64,000 nucleotides of DNA. Source: Geomonas propionica (GTDB lineage: Bacteria > Desulfobacterota > Desulfuromonadia > Geobacterales > Geobacteraceae). A program made the translations under genes and the position numbers. Location of the stretch: the NCBI RefSeq assembly GCF_016458235.1, contig NZ_JAEMHK010000002.1, positions 62,001 to 126,000 on the forward strand, in the 5' to 3' direction. Shown here one piece after another: positions 25,779 to 38,774 of this stretch. Each line of letters begins with the position of its first letter. Positions within the stretch are counted from its first letter, which is position 1. The notes below the pieces were generated by a model. The model did not search any database. It saw only the letters and a program-made list of their open reading frames with translations, and was not told the origin of the DNA.

Positions 25779-26102
25779 TTAGTCCTGCTTCACAGACGCA
25801 ATGTACCCCTTGTTGATCCTGACGTTGACGCCGGGAGCGATCTCCAGGGTCACCACTTGGTCGTCCAGTGCGGTCACCTTGCCGTGCATGCCGCCGGCGG
25901 TGACGACCTGATCGCCTTTTTTGAGCGCTTCCAGAAGTGCCCTGTGATCCTTGGCCTTTTTCTGCTGCGGCCTGATGAGCAGGAAGTAAAAGATGGCGAA
26001 CATGAACACCAGGGGGATCAGCCCCTGAAACTGCGCCATCATCCCTCCGCCCGCCGGCGCGCCACCCGCGGGACCAGCCATTGCAAACGCCAAACCAAAC
26101 AT
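25779..26102 (-). CDS. yajC: preprotein translocase subunit YajC
   Basis: The 107-residue protein has a short N-terminal extension rich in Gly/Ala, one membrane helix (about 29-46), the hallmark FYFLLIRPQQKKAKDH and a small beta-rich cytoplasmic domain (GDQVVTAGGMHGKVTALDD). YajC associates with SecDF and with AcrB-type transporters. It is the gene before secD. Confidence 0.97.
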   Translation of the reverse strand: MFGLAFAMAGPAGGAPAGGGMMAQFQGLIPLVFMFAIFYFLLIRPQQKKAKDHRALLEALKKGDQVVTAGGMHGKVTALDDQVVTLEIAPGVNVRINKGYIASVKQD

Positions 26103-26174
26103 TTAGTTACCTCCTGGGTTGTATTTCCATCACGTTGAAACAGTGAAAACGTTCAGTAAAGCTTCAATCGTAAG

Positions 26175-27299
<1,125 letters not shown>

Positions 27300-28325
27300 T
27301 TACCCGATAAACATCGCATCGCCGTAGCTGAAGAACCGGAAGCGTCTTCTTACCGCCTCGGCGTAGGCCTCGGTCACGACCTCCTTACCGGCGAAAGCGC
27401 ACACTAACATAAATAGTGTCGATTTGGGGAGATGAAAATTCGTTATCAACGCATCAACCACCCTGAACCGGTATCCCGGCAGGATGAAGATGTCCGCCTC
27501 GCGCTCCCCCGCCTCCAGTTCGCCTGAGGCAGCGGCGTGCTCCAGGGCCCGCATCGACGTGGTCCCGAGCGCGATTACCCTCCCCCCGGACTCCTTGGTG
27601 CGGCGGATGGCTTGGGCGGTGTCGTGCGGGATTCGGTACAGCTCCCGGTGCATGGTGTGCTGGGAAAGGTCCTCCACCCGGACCGGCATGAAGGTCCCCA
27701 GCCCCACGTGCAGGGTCAGAGGCGCGATCTCCACGCCGCGACCCCGGATCTCAGCCAGGATCTCCGGGGTGAAGTGCAGTCCGGCGGTGGGGGCGGCCAC
27801 GGCCCCTTTCTCGCGCGCGAACACGGTCTGGTAGCGCTCGAGGTCCTCCCCTTCGGGGGCGCGCTTGATGTACGGGGGTAGCGGCATGCTCCCGGCCGTC
27901 TCCAGCCAGCCCATGAAATCGTCGCTCCCTTCGAAGCGGACCAGCCACTCCCCTTGCTCGCGGGAGGTCACCGTCGCCGTGACTCCGGCGGGGAGGATGA
28001 CCCGGGTACCGGCGCCGGGGGTCTTGGAGGCCTTGATCAGGCAGCTCCACACCTCCCCTTCACCGGGGACGCGGCGCACCAGGAACACCTCTACCGCGCC
28101 GCCGCTCTCCTTGTGCCCCTTGAGGCGGGCCGGAATGACACGGGTGTCGTTCAGGACCAGGAGGTCGCCGGGGCGAAACTGATCGGCGATGGCCGCCACG
28201 GTGCTCTCACCGACCGCACCGGTGGCGCGCTCGAGGGTCAAAAGCCTGGAGGCGTCCCTGCGGGTGGCCGGATGCTGAGCGATCAGCTCCGGCGGGAGTT
28301 CATAATCAAAATCGGAAAGGAGCAT
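27300..28325 (-). CDS. queA: S-adenosylmethionine:tRNA ribosyltransferase-isomerase
   Basis: QueA transfers and isomerises the ribosyl group of SAM onto preQ1-tRNA to give epoxyqueuosine. The 341-residue product matches the family throughout: [20 protein letters not shown] at the N-terminus, [37 protein letters not shown] and [11 protein letters not shown]. It starts one base after the stop of the SpoIID-like gene, so the three genes spoIID-queA-tgt are cotranscribed. Confidence 0.98.
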   Translation of the reverse strand: MLLSDFDYELPPELIAQHPATRRDASRLLTLERATGAVGESTVAAIADQFRPGDLLVLNDTRVIPARLKGHKESGGAVEVFLVRRVPGEGEVWSCLIKASKTPGAGTRVILPAGVTATVTSREQGEWLVRFEGSDDFMGWLETAGSMPLPPYIKRAPEGEDLERYQTVFAREKGAVAAPTAGLHFTPEILAEIRGRGVEIAPLTLHVGLGTFMPVRVEDLSQHTMHRELYRIPHDTAQAIRRTKESGGRVIALGTTSMRALEHAAASGELEAGEREADIFILPGYRFRVVDALITNFHLPKSTLFMLVCAFAGKEVVTEAYAEAVRRRFRFFSYGDAMFIG

Positions 28326-28326
28326 G

Positions 28327-29433
28327 CTATCGACCGTACCCGCCGGAAAGCTTCACGCCCGGATAGTAATAAGTAAGTATCTCGTGGTAATCGAACCCTT
28401 CGTTGGCGCGCCCCTTGGCGCCCCACTGGCAAAGCCCCACGCCGTGCCCGGAGCCGGTGCCGCTCACCTGGAGGTCGTCGCGCTGGCTGCGCAGCTCGAA
28501 GTTGGTGCTCTTCACGGTGCCGTAGCCCATGGCCTTCCTGAAGGCGACTCCGGGGATGATCACGCTCCCCCTGGAACATTCGGCGACCACGTCCTGTACC
28601 CTGCCGCTTGCGTTCCTGCCGCGCACGCGCAGCTCCCGAAGCCCCGCCACCTGGAAGCCGGCGGACTTCAGCGAGGACTCCACCTTTCTCAAGGGAAGGT
28701 TCAGCTCCCAGCGGATCGGGTTGGACTCGCCACAATAACGGCAGGAAACGCCCTGGAGATACGGAATCGAGAGCCCCCAGACATTCTTGGAGTTCTCGGT
28801 GTGGCCGGCGCAATTGGAATGGTAGAAGGCCTGGATGGTCTTGCCGTTATAGGTGAGTACCTCTCCAGCGGTTTCGCGCACGCCGTAAGCGGCGCGGCTG
28901 TCCTCGACGTCAGCCCCCTCGTACACCTGGTCCATCACGCTGGACTCGAGCTGGTAGTTCTGGCCGCGGCGGGCCTGCATCTGATATACCGCGTAGGAAC
29001 GGGCGATGACAGCCTGCGCCTTGATGGACTCAATGGGCCAGGCGGAACTGATCTCGCAGTTGATGAGACCGACCAGGTACTCCTCAAGGGGCAGTTCGTT
29101 CACCACCAGCAGTCCCTTGTCGGCGGGAGAGACCTCGATCAGTGAGCGGTATCCCTTACCGTTCACAGTCATGCGCGAAAAGGCAGAAGCGACCAGGCGG
29201 TTCACGGGCTTACCGTTCACGCTGAGTCCGCTGCCCGAGCGGCGAATCTCGAGCGGCATCTCGACCCGGAGCGGTTCGCGGCCGTCGGTAAGGAGCACGC
29301 CGTCGCCGTCGATCCTGAGGGTCTCCGCCCCTTTGAACAGGGCCACCCGCACCATCTCCGGTCGTATCGCCGCGGCACTACCCCCGGCGGCGAGGCAGAT
29401 AATAAATATGATCAACGTCCTGAAGCAGCTCAT
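28327..29433 (-). CDS. SpoIID/LytB domain protein
   Basis: ATG at 29433 is used; a TTG directly precedes it. The 368-residue product has a signal peptide (about 1-21) and the SpoIID/LytB domain with [57 protein letters not shown] and [15 protein letters not shown]. SpoIID proteins bind or cleave denuded peptidoglycan glycan strands. In a non-sporulating Gram-negative this points to cell-wall remodelling or division. It is the first gene of the spoIID-queA-tgt-sec run. The symbol is left blank because sporulation function is not implied. Confidence 0.9.
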   Translation of the reverse strand: MSCFRTLIIFIICLAAGGSAAAIRPEMVRVALFKGAETLRIDGDGVLLTDGREPLRVEMPLEIRRSGSGLSVNGKPVNRLVASAFSRMTVNGKGYRSLIEVSPADKGLLVVNELPLEEYLVGLINCEISSAWPIESIKAQAVIARSYAVYQMQARRGQNYQLESSVMDQVYEGADVEDSRAAYGVRETAGEVLTYNGKTIQAFYHSNCAGHTENSKNVWGLSIPYLQGVSCRYCGESNPIRWELNLPLRKVESSLKSAGFQVAGLRELRVRGRNASGRVQDVVAECSRGSVIIPGVAFRKAMGYGTVKSTNFELRSQRDDLQVSGTGSGHGVGLCQWGAKGRANEGFDYHEILTYYYPGVKLSGGYGR

Positions 29434-29775
29434 CAATTCCGTGTACGCATGGGTATAAAAGTCCCCTAAAAGCCCTAGATATAAACCATGGAACCGCCCG
29501 CAAAGTCAATAATTTTATGGCTCTAATCAGAGGGTTTTCAGTTTAATGAATTGGCAAGCGAATTGCTTTGTTTCTCATTAAGTCACCGGCCCAAGGGGGC
29601 GTCCCCCGGGGGGGCCGGGACCACGCAGCGCAGCTAAGATGTCGACATCAATGGGTTTGACGGCAGCGAGGCAAAGCTGGAAATTCCAAATAAGTGTTGC
29701 CAGAAGTACAAAAAAAGGCTATATCGCTGTTGGGCATAGCCATTTAGCGTGATCTGCACCACCGCTCGGAGCTGT
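29434..29775. other. intergenic region between divergent genes, with GC cruciform
   Basis: About 340 bp holding the divergent promoters of the SpoIID-like gene and the HD-GYP gene. The left two thirds are AT-rich. A compact GC hairpin occupies 29586-29618. No ribosome site with a coherent frame is seen before 29776. Confidence 0.55.
29586..29618. repeat. GC-rich two-tier hairpin
   Basis: Outer arms CCGGCCC (29586-29592) and GGGCCGG (29612-29618) enclose an inner GGGGG-cgt-CCCCC stem (29595-29607). No T-run follows on either strand, so it is not a standard terminator. Confidence 0.55.
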
Positions 29776-31887
29776 ATGCGCATCTCCCTCAAAACTAAAA
29801 TCCTCACCCTGGTCACCGCGATCCTGGTCGTCGTCATCTCCACCGTTGCCTATCATAACTACCGGCAGCAGAAGGAAATGTTGCACGAGATAGCGAACCG
29901 CAACACGTCGGTCCTCATCGAGACCATCAAGAGCTCCATCGCCAACGCGATGCTTTCGGGCCGCTCCGAAGAGGTCGCCAGCATCTTCGCCCGGATCAAG
30001 TCCCGCGAGTTCGTAAAATCGATAAGGATCGTAGACGCGGAAGGCAAGATCCTGAATTCGGCGGACCGGGACGAGATCGGCAACCGGGTCCCGGACCAGG
30101 GGCGAACCAGGCTCCCCAACCGCAATATCTCGATGCTTCCCGAGGAAGGTGTCTTCCTCTCCTACGCGCGTATCTTCAACGCCCCGCAATGCTACAAATG
30201 CCATCCGGCCAATAAAGAGACCCTGGGCCTGCTCGAGATCAAGCTTTCCCTGGGGTACATGAACGGCTTTATTTCCCGCGAGCGCGAAATCGCCGTCGTC
30301 TCCGCCATCATCCTGGTGCTGCTCACCGTGGCCACCATCTTCACCTTCCTGGTCATCTACGTGGAGCGCCCCATCCGCAAGCTGATGCGTTGCATGGAAA
30401 AAGTGGAGCAGGGAGAGTTCAACCAGGAGATCAGCCTGACCTCCAGCCGCGAAATGCGTTCGCTCGGCAACAGTTTCAACCACATGGTCGGCACCATCGC
30501 GACGCTGATGGAATCGACGGTGAAGCACGAGAGGGAGCTGGCCCGGGCCCAGGAAAAGCTGGCACACCACCGCGAGACCCACCAGATGAACGGCCGGCTA
30601 GAGGAACAGATCCGAGAGATCGAGAACCTGAACGTGACACTGGAGGAGCGCATCGAGGAGATCGAGGAGGCGAACTACAAGATCGCTGACCTCGCCGGGG
30701 AACTGGAAGACAAGAACACCAACCTGGAGAAGGCGGTGGCGAAATTATCCACCCTGTACCGCCTGGGGCTGGCCATCAACTCCACCATCGAGGTGGAGGA
30801 CCTGTACCGGCTGGTGGTGAAGACCACCATGGACACCCTGCAGGCCCAGGTCGGCTACGTGGTCCTGTACGACGCCGAGCACGGCGAGCTGCGCATCACC
30901 AACCTGGTCGGCTACCGCGACCCGAACCCGCAGCACCTGTGCGTCCCCATGAAACCCTCCAGCGTCTCCAGCTGGGTGATTCAGAACAGCAAGCCGCTTT
31001 TGATCACCGACATCGCCCTCATGCCCGAATTCGACCGGGTGAGCCCGCTCGGCTTCGAGAGAAAGACCCTCATCTGCGCCCCGCTCATGGTCAAGGACGA
31101 GATCATCGGCACCATCACCGTGGTCAACAAGCTGAACAACACCGTCTACAACCACGAGGAACTGGAGCTTCTCTCCACCATCGCGGCCCAGGCCTCCATC
31201 GCCATCAAGAACGCCAAGCTCTACGACGAGCAGCAAAAGACCTACCTGAACACGATCCAGGCCCTGGTCTCCGCCATCGAGGCTTCCGACAGCTATACCC
31301 GCGGCCACTCCGAGCGCGTCACCCGCTTCTCGCTCGCCCTCGCCCGTCAACTCGAGCTCCCCGCCAACCGCCTCAAGGTGATCGAGCGCGCGGCCATCCT
31401 GCACGACATCGGCAAGATCGGCATAGACCTCTCCCTGCTGCACAAGGAAGCGACCCTCACCAAGGACGATGTTGCCGAGTTGCAACAGCACCCCACCATC
31501 GGCATGAAGATCCTGGAGCCGATCGAATTCCTGCACGACGTGCGCCTGTGCATCGGTCAGCACCACGAGCGCTACGACGGTAAGGGCTACCCGAACCGCC
31601 TGACCGGACAGGAACTCCTCCTGGAGTCCCGCATCCTCGCCATCGCCGACAGCTTCGACGCCATGACCTCGGACCGCCCCTACCGCAAGGCGCTCAAACT
31701 CGAGGTGGCCATCCAGGAGCTGGCCGAAAACGCGGGCACCCAGTTCGACCCGGAACTGGTCCCCATCTTCATCAAGCTCCTGAAGACACCCAACTTCCTG
31801 CCCCAGCGCGAGGAATACCCGGGGCTGCACGTGGTGCCCCTTTCTAGCAAGGCCGGCAGCAAGCCTCACTCCTGCATTGCCCAGTAA
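29776..31887 (+). CDS. haem-motif periplasmic sensor with HAMP, GAF and HD-GYP domains (c-di-GMP phosphodiesterase)
   Basis: The ATG at 29776 follows CGGAG. The 703-residue product has a membrane helix (about 8-26), a periplasmic domain with CYKCH at 139-143, a second helix (172-194), HAMP (195-247), a coiled coil (250-320), GAF (about 335-480) and HD-GYP (about 490-670). The HD-GYP part has HDIGKIG, HHERYDGKGYP and a following metal-site block, so hydrolysis of cyclic di-GMP is expected. The CxxCH in the exported domain predicts one c-type haem, making this a redox, oxygen or NO sensor that lowers c-di-GMP. It ends with a short Cys-containing tail. It stands at the head of the plus-strand run with the ABC genes 90 bp downstream. 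Confidence 0.92.
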   Translation: MRISLKTKILTLVTAILVVVISTVAYHNYRQQKEMLHEIANRNTSVLIETIKSSIANAMLSGRSEEVASIFARIKSREFVKSIRIVDAEGKILNSADRDEIGNRVPDQGRTRLPNRNISMLPEEGVFLSYARIFNAPQCYKCHPANKETLGLLEIKLSLGYMNGFISREREIAVVSAIILVLLTVATIFTFLVIYVERPIRKLMRCMEKVEQGEFNQEISLTSSREMRSLGNSFNHMVGTIATLMESTVKHERELARAQEKLAHHRETHQMNGRLEEQIREIENLNVTLEERIEEIEEANYKIADLAGELEDKNTNLEKAVAKLSTLYRLGLAINSTIEVEDLYRLVVKTTMDTLQAQVGYVVLYDAEHGELRITNLVGYRDPNPQHLCVPMKPSSVSSWVIQNSKPLLITDIALMPEFDRVSPLGFERKTLICAPLMVKDEIIGTITVVNKLNNTVYNHEELELLSTIAAQASIAIKNAKLYDEQQKTYLNTIQALVSAIEASDSYTRGHSERVTRFSLALARQLELPANRLKVIERAAILHDIGKIGIDLSLLHKEATLTKDDVAELQQHPTIGMKILEPIEFLHDVRLCIGQHHERYDGKGYPNRLTGQELLLESRILAIADSFDAMTSDRPYRKALKLEVAIQELAENAGTQFDPELVPIFIKLLKTPNFLPQREEYPGLHVVPLSSKAGSKPHSCIAQ

Positions 31888-31976
31888 TTCAAATAATGGT
31901 ATAAGATAAAACTCGCTGCGCGGCCGGCAGAGCCGGTCCGCGCCATTTTTGTGCCCTTCGGGCACCGGGAGCCCTT

Positions 31977-32935
<959 letters not shown>

Positions 32936-32939
<4 letters not shown>

Positions 32940-33922
32940 CGCCGCTTCTGACCGCAGAAAACCTCGTGAAGCAGTACCCGGCCCGGGGGGGGATGTTCGC
33001 CGAGAAGCGCATCCTCACCGCGGTGGCCGGTATCGACCTCGAGCTCTACCCGGGGGAGACGCTTGGACTCGCAGGGGAGTCGGGATGCGGCAAGTCGACC
33101 GTGGCAAGGCTTCTGACCGGCCTCACCCCCCCCACCTCGGGTAGCGTGAAGTACGAGGGACGTGAGCTGGCGCGGATGAGCAAGGCCGAGCTGGCCCAGT
33201 ACCGCAAAGAGGTCCAGATGGTGTTCCAGGACCCGTTCTCTTCGCTGAATCCGCGCATGCGTGTCGCGGAGATTCTGGGCGAGCCCCTGGAGATCCACCG
33301 CATCGGGGACACCTCGGGACGGCGGGACAAGGTGGCTGAACTGCTCAGCCGGGTGGGCCTCTCCCCCGAGCACATGATGCGCTTCCCGCACGAGTTCTCC
33401 GGCGGGCAGCGCCAGCGCATCGGCATCGCCCGCGCCCTGGCGGTCGCGCCGCGCCTGATCATAGCCGACGAGCCGGTATCGGCCCTCGACCTCTCCATCC
33501 AGGCGCAGATCATCAACCTGCTGCAGGACGTGAAAAAGGACCTGGGGCTCTCCTTCCTGTTCATCACCCACGACCTCTCGGTGCTGAGACACCTGAGCGA
33601 CCGGGTGGCGATCATGTACCTAGGACGCATCGTGGAGACCGGCAGCCGGGACCAGGTGCTGAACCGCCCCCTGCATCCCTACACGGAGGCGCTCCTTGCC
33701 GCGATACCGAGCATCGATCCCAAGAAGAGGACCAGGCACGTGATCGCCAAGGGTGAGCTCCCCTCGCCCGTCTCCCCCCCCAGCGGCTGCCCCTTCCACC
33801 CGCGCTGCCCTTACGCGCAGCCGGTGTGCAGTGAAAAGCGCCCCGAACTGCTGGAAAAAGTGCCGGGGCAGCGGGCAGCCTGCCACTTCAGCGAGGAAAT
33901 CTTCCTGAAGGAAACAAAGTAA
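32936..33922 (+). CDS. ABC transporter ATPase, Opp/Dpp F type
   Basis: The 328-residue ATPase pairs with the upstream one as the second nucleotide-binding subunit of a peptide-type importer. Walker A is GESGCGKST, the Q-loop FQDPFSSLNPRM, the signature FSGGQRQR and Walker B LIIADEPVSALD, with ITHDLSVL. The C-terminal segment CPFHPRCPYAQPVC has the cysteine pattern of this family. The ATG overlaps the upstream stop (ATGA), indicating coupling. Confidence 0.94.
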
Positions 33923-33927
33923 ATCAG

Positions 33928-33956
33928 TTGACAATTCCTATTAGCATATATAGATT
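33928..33956 (+). promoter_or_regulatory. promoter of the ArsR-family gene
   Basis: TTGACA (33928-33933) and TAGATT (33951-33956) are 17 bp apart; an overlapping AT-rich TATATA stretch lies at the -10 edge, where an ArsR dimer could act as autorepressor. Confidence 0.6.
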
Positions 33957-33985
33957 ATCTTTAGCCCAAACCGGAGGATACCAAG

Positions 33986-34270
33986 TTGGCATTTGACAAG
34001 ACCAGAGATTACGGAAAAGAAGCGGAGATGCTGAAGGTGCTCGGGCACCCGATCCGCCTGAAGATAGTGGCAGGACTTTGCACCCAGGAGTGCAACGTGA
34101 AGCACATCTGGGAGTGCCTTGGGCTCCCCCAGGCGACCGTGTCGCAGCACCTGGCGCTTTTGAAGAACAAGGGGATCATCGAGGGGACCCGCGACGGGGT
34201 CGAGGTGCACTACGCTGTGGTGAGCCCGTTCGTGCGCAGGCTGATCGAAATCCTGAACGCAGAGGCGTAA
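33986..34270 (+). CDS. ArsR-family winged-helix regulator
   Basis: The 94-residue protein starts at TTG 33986 behind GGAGGA. It has the ArsR fold: LKVLGHPIRLKIVAGL, then the recognition helix LPQATVSQHLALLKNKGIIEG and wing RDGVEVHYAV. Cysteines at about 31, 36 and 44 (LCTQECNVKHIWECLG) lie in and around helix 3, where ArsR/SmtB sensors bind metals or respond to thiol oxidation. It may therefore sense metal, sulphide or redox state. No obvious target operon follows; autoregulation and control of a distant target are both possible. Confidence 0.9.
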   Translation: MAFDKTRDYGKEAEMLKVLGHPIRLKIVAGLCTQECNVKHIWECLGLPQATVSQHLALLKNKGIIEGTRDGVEVHYAVVSPFVRRLIEILNAEA

Positions 34271-34289
34271 TAGAAGTAAAGCAGGCCGA

Positions 34290-34316
34290 AGGACCGCACC
34301 CGCCCGGGGCGGTCCT
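34290..34316. terminator. hairpin between convergent arsR-type gene and pmbA
   Basis: AGGACCGC and GCGGTCCT arms (34290-34297 and 34309-34316) form an 8-bp stem overlapping the pmbA stop codon. No T-run follows, so its terminating strength is doubtful. Confidence 0.4.
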
Positions 34317-35655
34317 AGGTTCCGCTGACGTCGAGCTCGGCGATCCGCAACGAAGATGATCCCGTGGAGCCGAAGAAACGCAGGTCGCTCCCGACCTGGT
34401 CCACCCTTCCGAACAATTCCAGCAGGTTTCCCGCCAAGGCGAGCCCCTTGACCGGGTACCTGACCTCTCCATCCTCCACATAAAAGCCGGCAGCCCCGAC
34501 CGAGAAGTCACCCGAGATCGGATTCGCCGTGTGCATCCCCATCACGTCGGTGATCAGCACCCCTTTGCTCACACCAGCCAGCAGCGTGGCAGGATCGGCG
34601 TCACCAGGCTCGACGTGGAGGTTGAGGGCGCCGACCCGGGGCGGGGTCTTGATGCCGCTTCGCACCGCGTTGCCGGTGGAGCGCGTCCCCAGACGTTTGC
34701 CCCAGTAGCTGTCGTAGAGATATCCCTGCAGTACCCCGTTAATAACCAGCGGGGTGTCCTGCTGTGGCACCCCCTCGCCGTCGCAGGGGGCGCTCCCCAT
34801 GGCGCCGGGAAGAAGGCCGTTGTCGCGCACGGAGATCAGTTCCGAGAAGAGCCGCGCCCCTACCCTGCCGGCCAGCAGGGATTTCCCTTTATGCACGTTC
34901 TCGGCGAGGAAGGAACCGGATAGGACGTCGAGCAGGTCGGCGGCCACGTGGTTGTCGAGGACCGCCTGGCAACGCATGGTGGCAAGCGTGCGCGCACCGA
35001 GAAGGGCGCATGCCTTGCGTCCCGCTCCGGATGCGACCGCGGCGAGATCTACCCCGGAAAAGGAGGGAGAGAAGCCGTAATCCCAGCCGGTCTGGGCGTC
35101 GCCGTCCGACTCCGCCACGGCGGAGACGCTGCAGGTGTTGTAGGTACCGCTGTAGGCGGCGTTCAGTCCCAGCGAGTTGCGGGTCAGCGAGTGGTAGACC
35201 GACTCGCCGTAGCTGCATTTGCGCACCCGCTTGACGCGGGAATCGACCGCGAGCACCAGGCGCTCCAGTTCCAGAGCGCGGGCGACCTTGAGCGATTCGT
35301 CGATGGCAGGAAGCGAGGGATCGAAGAGCCAGGGGGTATCGGGGTAAGACGGAGAGGGGGCGGCGAAGGTGTAGAACTCGTCCGGCGTTTGCACCCGGGC
35401 GGCGACCAGCGCCCCCTCGACCATGCGCTCAAGAGACACGTCGTCGAGGGCGGTCGAATAGGAGAAGCCCATGCCCTGGCCGACCAGGAGCCGCAGGGAG
35501 ACGCCGAAAGGCTCGGCCACGCGGAAGGCGTCCACCTTTCCCTGCTTCACCTCGATGGCGAGGTCGCGCGAGCCGGAGACGGCGATTTCGTAACCGTCGA
35601 TCTGACGCCCCTTGAGCAGGCGTTCCACCGCGTCGGCGTGTCGTGTCAGTTCCAT
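34315..35655 (-). CDS. pmbA: TldD/PmbA-family metalloprotease subunit (PmbA/TldE-like)
   Basis: The 446-residue protein matches the PmbA/TldE side of the TldD-TldE protease: an N-terminal ALDIEVKQGKVD-like segment, LVGQGMGFSYST, and a C-terminal part with NPISGDFSVGAAGFYVEDGEV and KGLALAGNLLELF. It lacks the HExxxH zinc motif of TldD, as expected for the non-catalytic partner. The pair processes peptides such as microcin B17 and degrades small unfolded proteins. No tldD gene is adjacent. It follows the argA-like gene by 6 bp. Confidence 0.85.
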   Translation of the reverse strand: MELTRHADAVERLLKGRQIDGYEIAVSGSRDLAIEVKQGKVDAFRVAEPFGVSLRLLVGQGMGFSYSTALDDVSLERMVEGALVAARVQTPDEFYTFAAPSPSYPDTPWLFDPSLPAIDESLKVARALELERLVLAVDSRVKRVRKCSYGESVYHSLTRNSLGLNAAYSGTYNTCSVSAVAESDGDAQTGWDYGFSPSFSGVDLAAVASGAGRKACALLGARTLATMRCQAVLDNHVAADLLDVLSGSFLAENVHKGKSLLAGRVGARLFSELISVRDNGLLPGAMGSAPCDGEGVPQQDTPLVINGVLQGYLYDSYWGKRLGTRSTGNAVRSGIKTPPRVGALNLHVEPGDADPATLLAGVSKGVLITDVMGMHTANPISGDFSVGAAGFYVEDGEVRYPVKGLALAGNLLELFGRVDQVGSDLRFFGSTGSSSLRIAELDVSGT

Positions 35656-35661
35656 TTTGGC

Positions 35662-36107
35662 CTACAGCTCCAGAATCATCGCGATCTCATCGCAGTCCGG
35701 GAACTTGACGCACTTGATGCAGTCACCCCATACCTTGTGCGGCAACTCGGACTTGTCCGCGATCTTGAAGCCGAACTTGGCGAAGAAATCGGGCTTGTAG
35801 GTGAGGCAGAAGAGCCTCTTCAGCCCCAGACTGCGCGCCTCATCGATGCAGGCCCCCACCACCTGGCTGCCGATGCCGCGCCGCCCGGCGCTCTCGGCTA
35901 CGGCGACGGAGCGCACCTCCGCCAGGTCATCCCAGACGATATGGAGCGCAGAGGTGCCCAAAAGCCGGCCGTCCTCCTCGAATACGTAGAAGTCGCGCAA
36001 CGCCTCGTACAGTTCGGAAAGCGAGCGGGAGAGCATCTCGCCGCGGCTCGCGAAGTTGGTCAATAGTTTCTGAATCTCTTTTACGTCGCCAATCCTGGCC
36101 TTTCTGA

Positions 36108-36111
<4 letters not shown>
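35662..36111 (-). CDS. argA: short-form N-acetylglutamate synthase (GNAT)
   Basis: A single GNAT domain of 149 residues with acetyl-CoA site VAVAESAGRRGIGSQVV and C-terminal LPHKVWGDCIKCVKFPDCDE. The sequence LSRSLSELYEALRDFYVFE near the N-terminus is characteristic of the short N-acetylglutamate synthases of bacteria that lack the classic kinase-fused ArgA. It would make N-acetylglutamate for arginine synthesis. It overlaps the recN start by 4 bases. A generic acetyltransferase cannot be excluded without alignment, but the C-terminal cysteine pattern supports this call. Confidence 0.8.
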
Positions 36112-37769
<1,658 letters not shown>

Positions 37770-38636
37770 TTAGCGTTCACCCCATTTGAGCTTGGTGCGG
37801 AGCACCTCGAAGTAATCCTTGCTGCGGGACTGGATCAGCCGGGTCACGTGGGGGGCCTTCCTGATCTGCACCACGTCGCCGGAAAGGAGCTTCATGCCGA
37901 CCTGGCCGTCCAGGGTCAGGAACACGGACTCGTCCGGGGCGTAGTTCAGCTTGATGGCGATCTGGGCCGAGGCATCCACCACCAGCGGGCGGTTGGTCAG
38001 GGTGTGCGGACAGATGGGAGTGATCGAGATGCACTCCAGTTCCGGATGGAGGATCGGTCCGTTCGCGGAAAGCGAGTAGCCGGTCGAACCGGTCGGGGTC
38101 GATATGATCAGGCCGTCGGCCTTGAAGGTGGTCAGGTAGCGCCCGGTCACCGAGGTCTCCATGTCGATGATCCTCGCCAGGGCCCCCTTGTTGATGACGA
38201 CGTCGTTCAGCACGCGGTGCAGCTCGACCATCTGGCCGGCGCGCTCCACGCTCGCCAGGAGCATCATGCGCTCGGTCACCTCGAAGTCGCCGGCCAGGCA
38301 GCGCTCCATGGACGGGTAGAGCTCGTCCAGGGTGATCTCGGTGAGGAAACCGAGGCTCCCCAGGTTGACCGCCAGGATCGGGACATCACACTCGCCGATG
38401 AGGCGCGCGGCCGCGATGAGCGTGCCGTCGCCGCCAAGCACCACCACGAGGTCGGCGTCGCGCGCGATCTCGGAACTCTCCGAGCTCTCCGCGAGCGTGG
38501 TGCGCCGTAGCCTCCGGGAGAGATGCTCCTCGACATGGGCGGTCACGCCGCGGGCGGCCAACCACTCGATGAGCTCCTCGGCGACCCCCAGAGAGCGCGG
38601 ATCGTGCACTTTCGCGAAAATGGCGATTTTTTTCAT
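37770..38636 (-). CDS. nadK: NAD kinase
   Basis: NadK phosphorylates NAD to NADP. The ATG at 38636 is preferred, AAGGG being 6 bases upstream; a GTG lies one codon earlier. The 288-residue product carries the family motifs VVLGGDGTLIAAARL (GGDGT), GSLGFLTEI, LNDVVINKG and STPTGSTGYSLSANGP. The stop is adjacent to the recN start, so the genes are coupled. Confidence 0.97.
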   Translation of the reverse strand: MKKIAIFAKVHDPRSLGVAEELIEWLAARGVTAHVEEHLSRRLRRTTLAESSESSEIARDADLVVVLGGDGTLIAAARLIGECDVPILAVNLGSLGFLTEITLDELYPSMERCLAGDFEVTERMMLLASVERAGQMVELHRVLNDVVINKGALARIIDMETSVTGRYLTTFKADGLIISTPTGSTGYSLSANGPILHPELECISITPICPHTLTNRPLVVDASAQIAIKLNYAPDESVFLTLDGQVGMKLLSGDVVQIRKAPHVTRLIQSRSKDYFEVLRTKLKWGER

Positions 38637-38774
38637 CACGAACCCTTTACTTGTACTGTAATCTAGGATTTACTAGCACAGTTGGTGTATCATGTCCAAC
38701 GGAAAACTGGCGCGCCCCAAGTAGTCCCTCAGACACCTTTCCCACAATAACTACGTGCAGATGCAGGGTGACTC

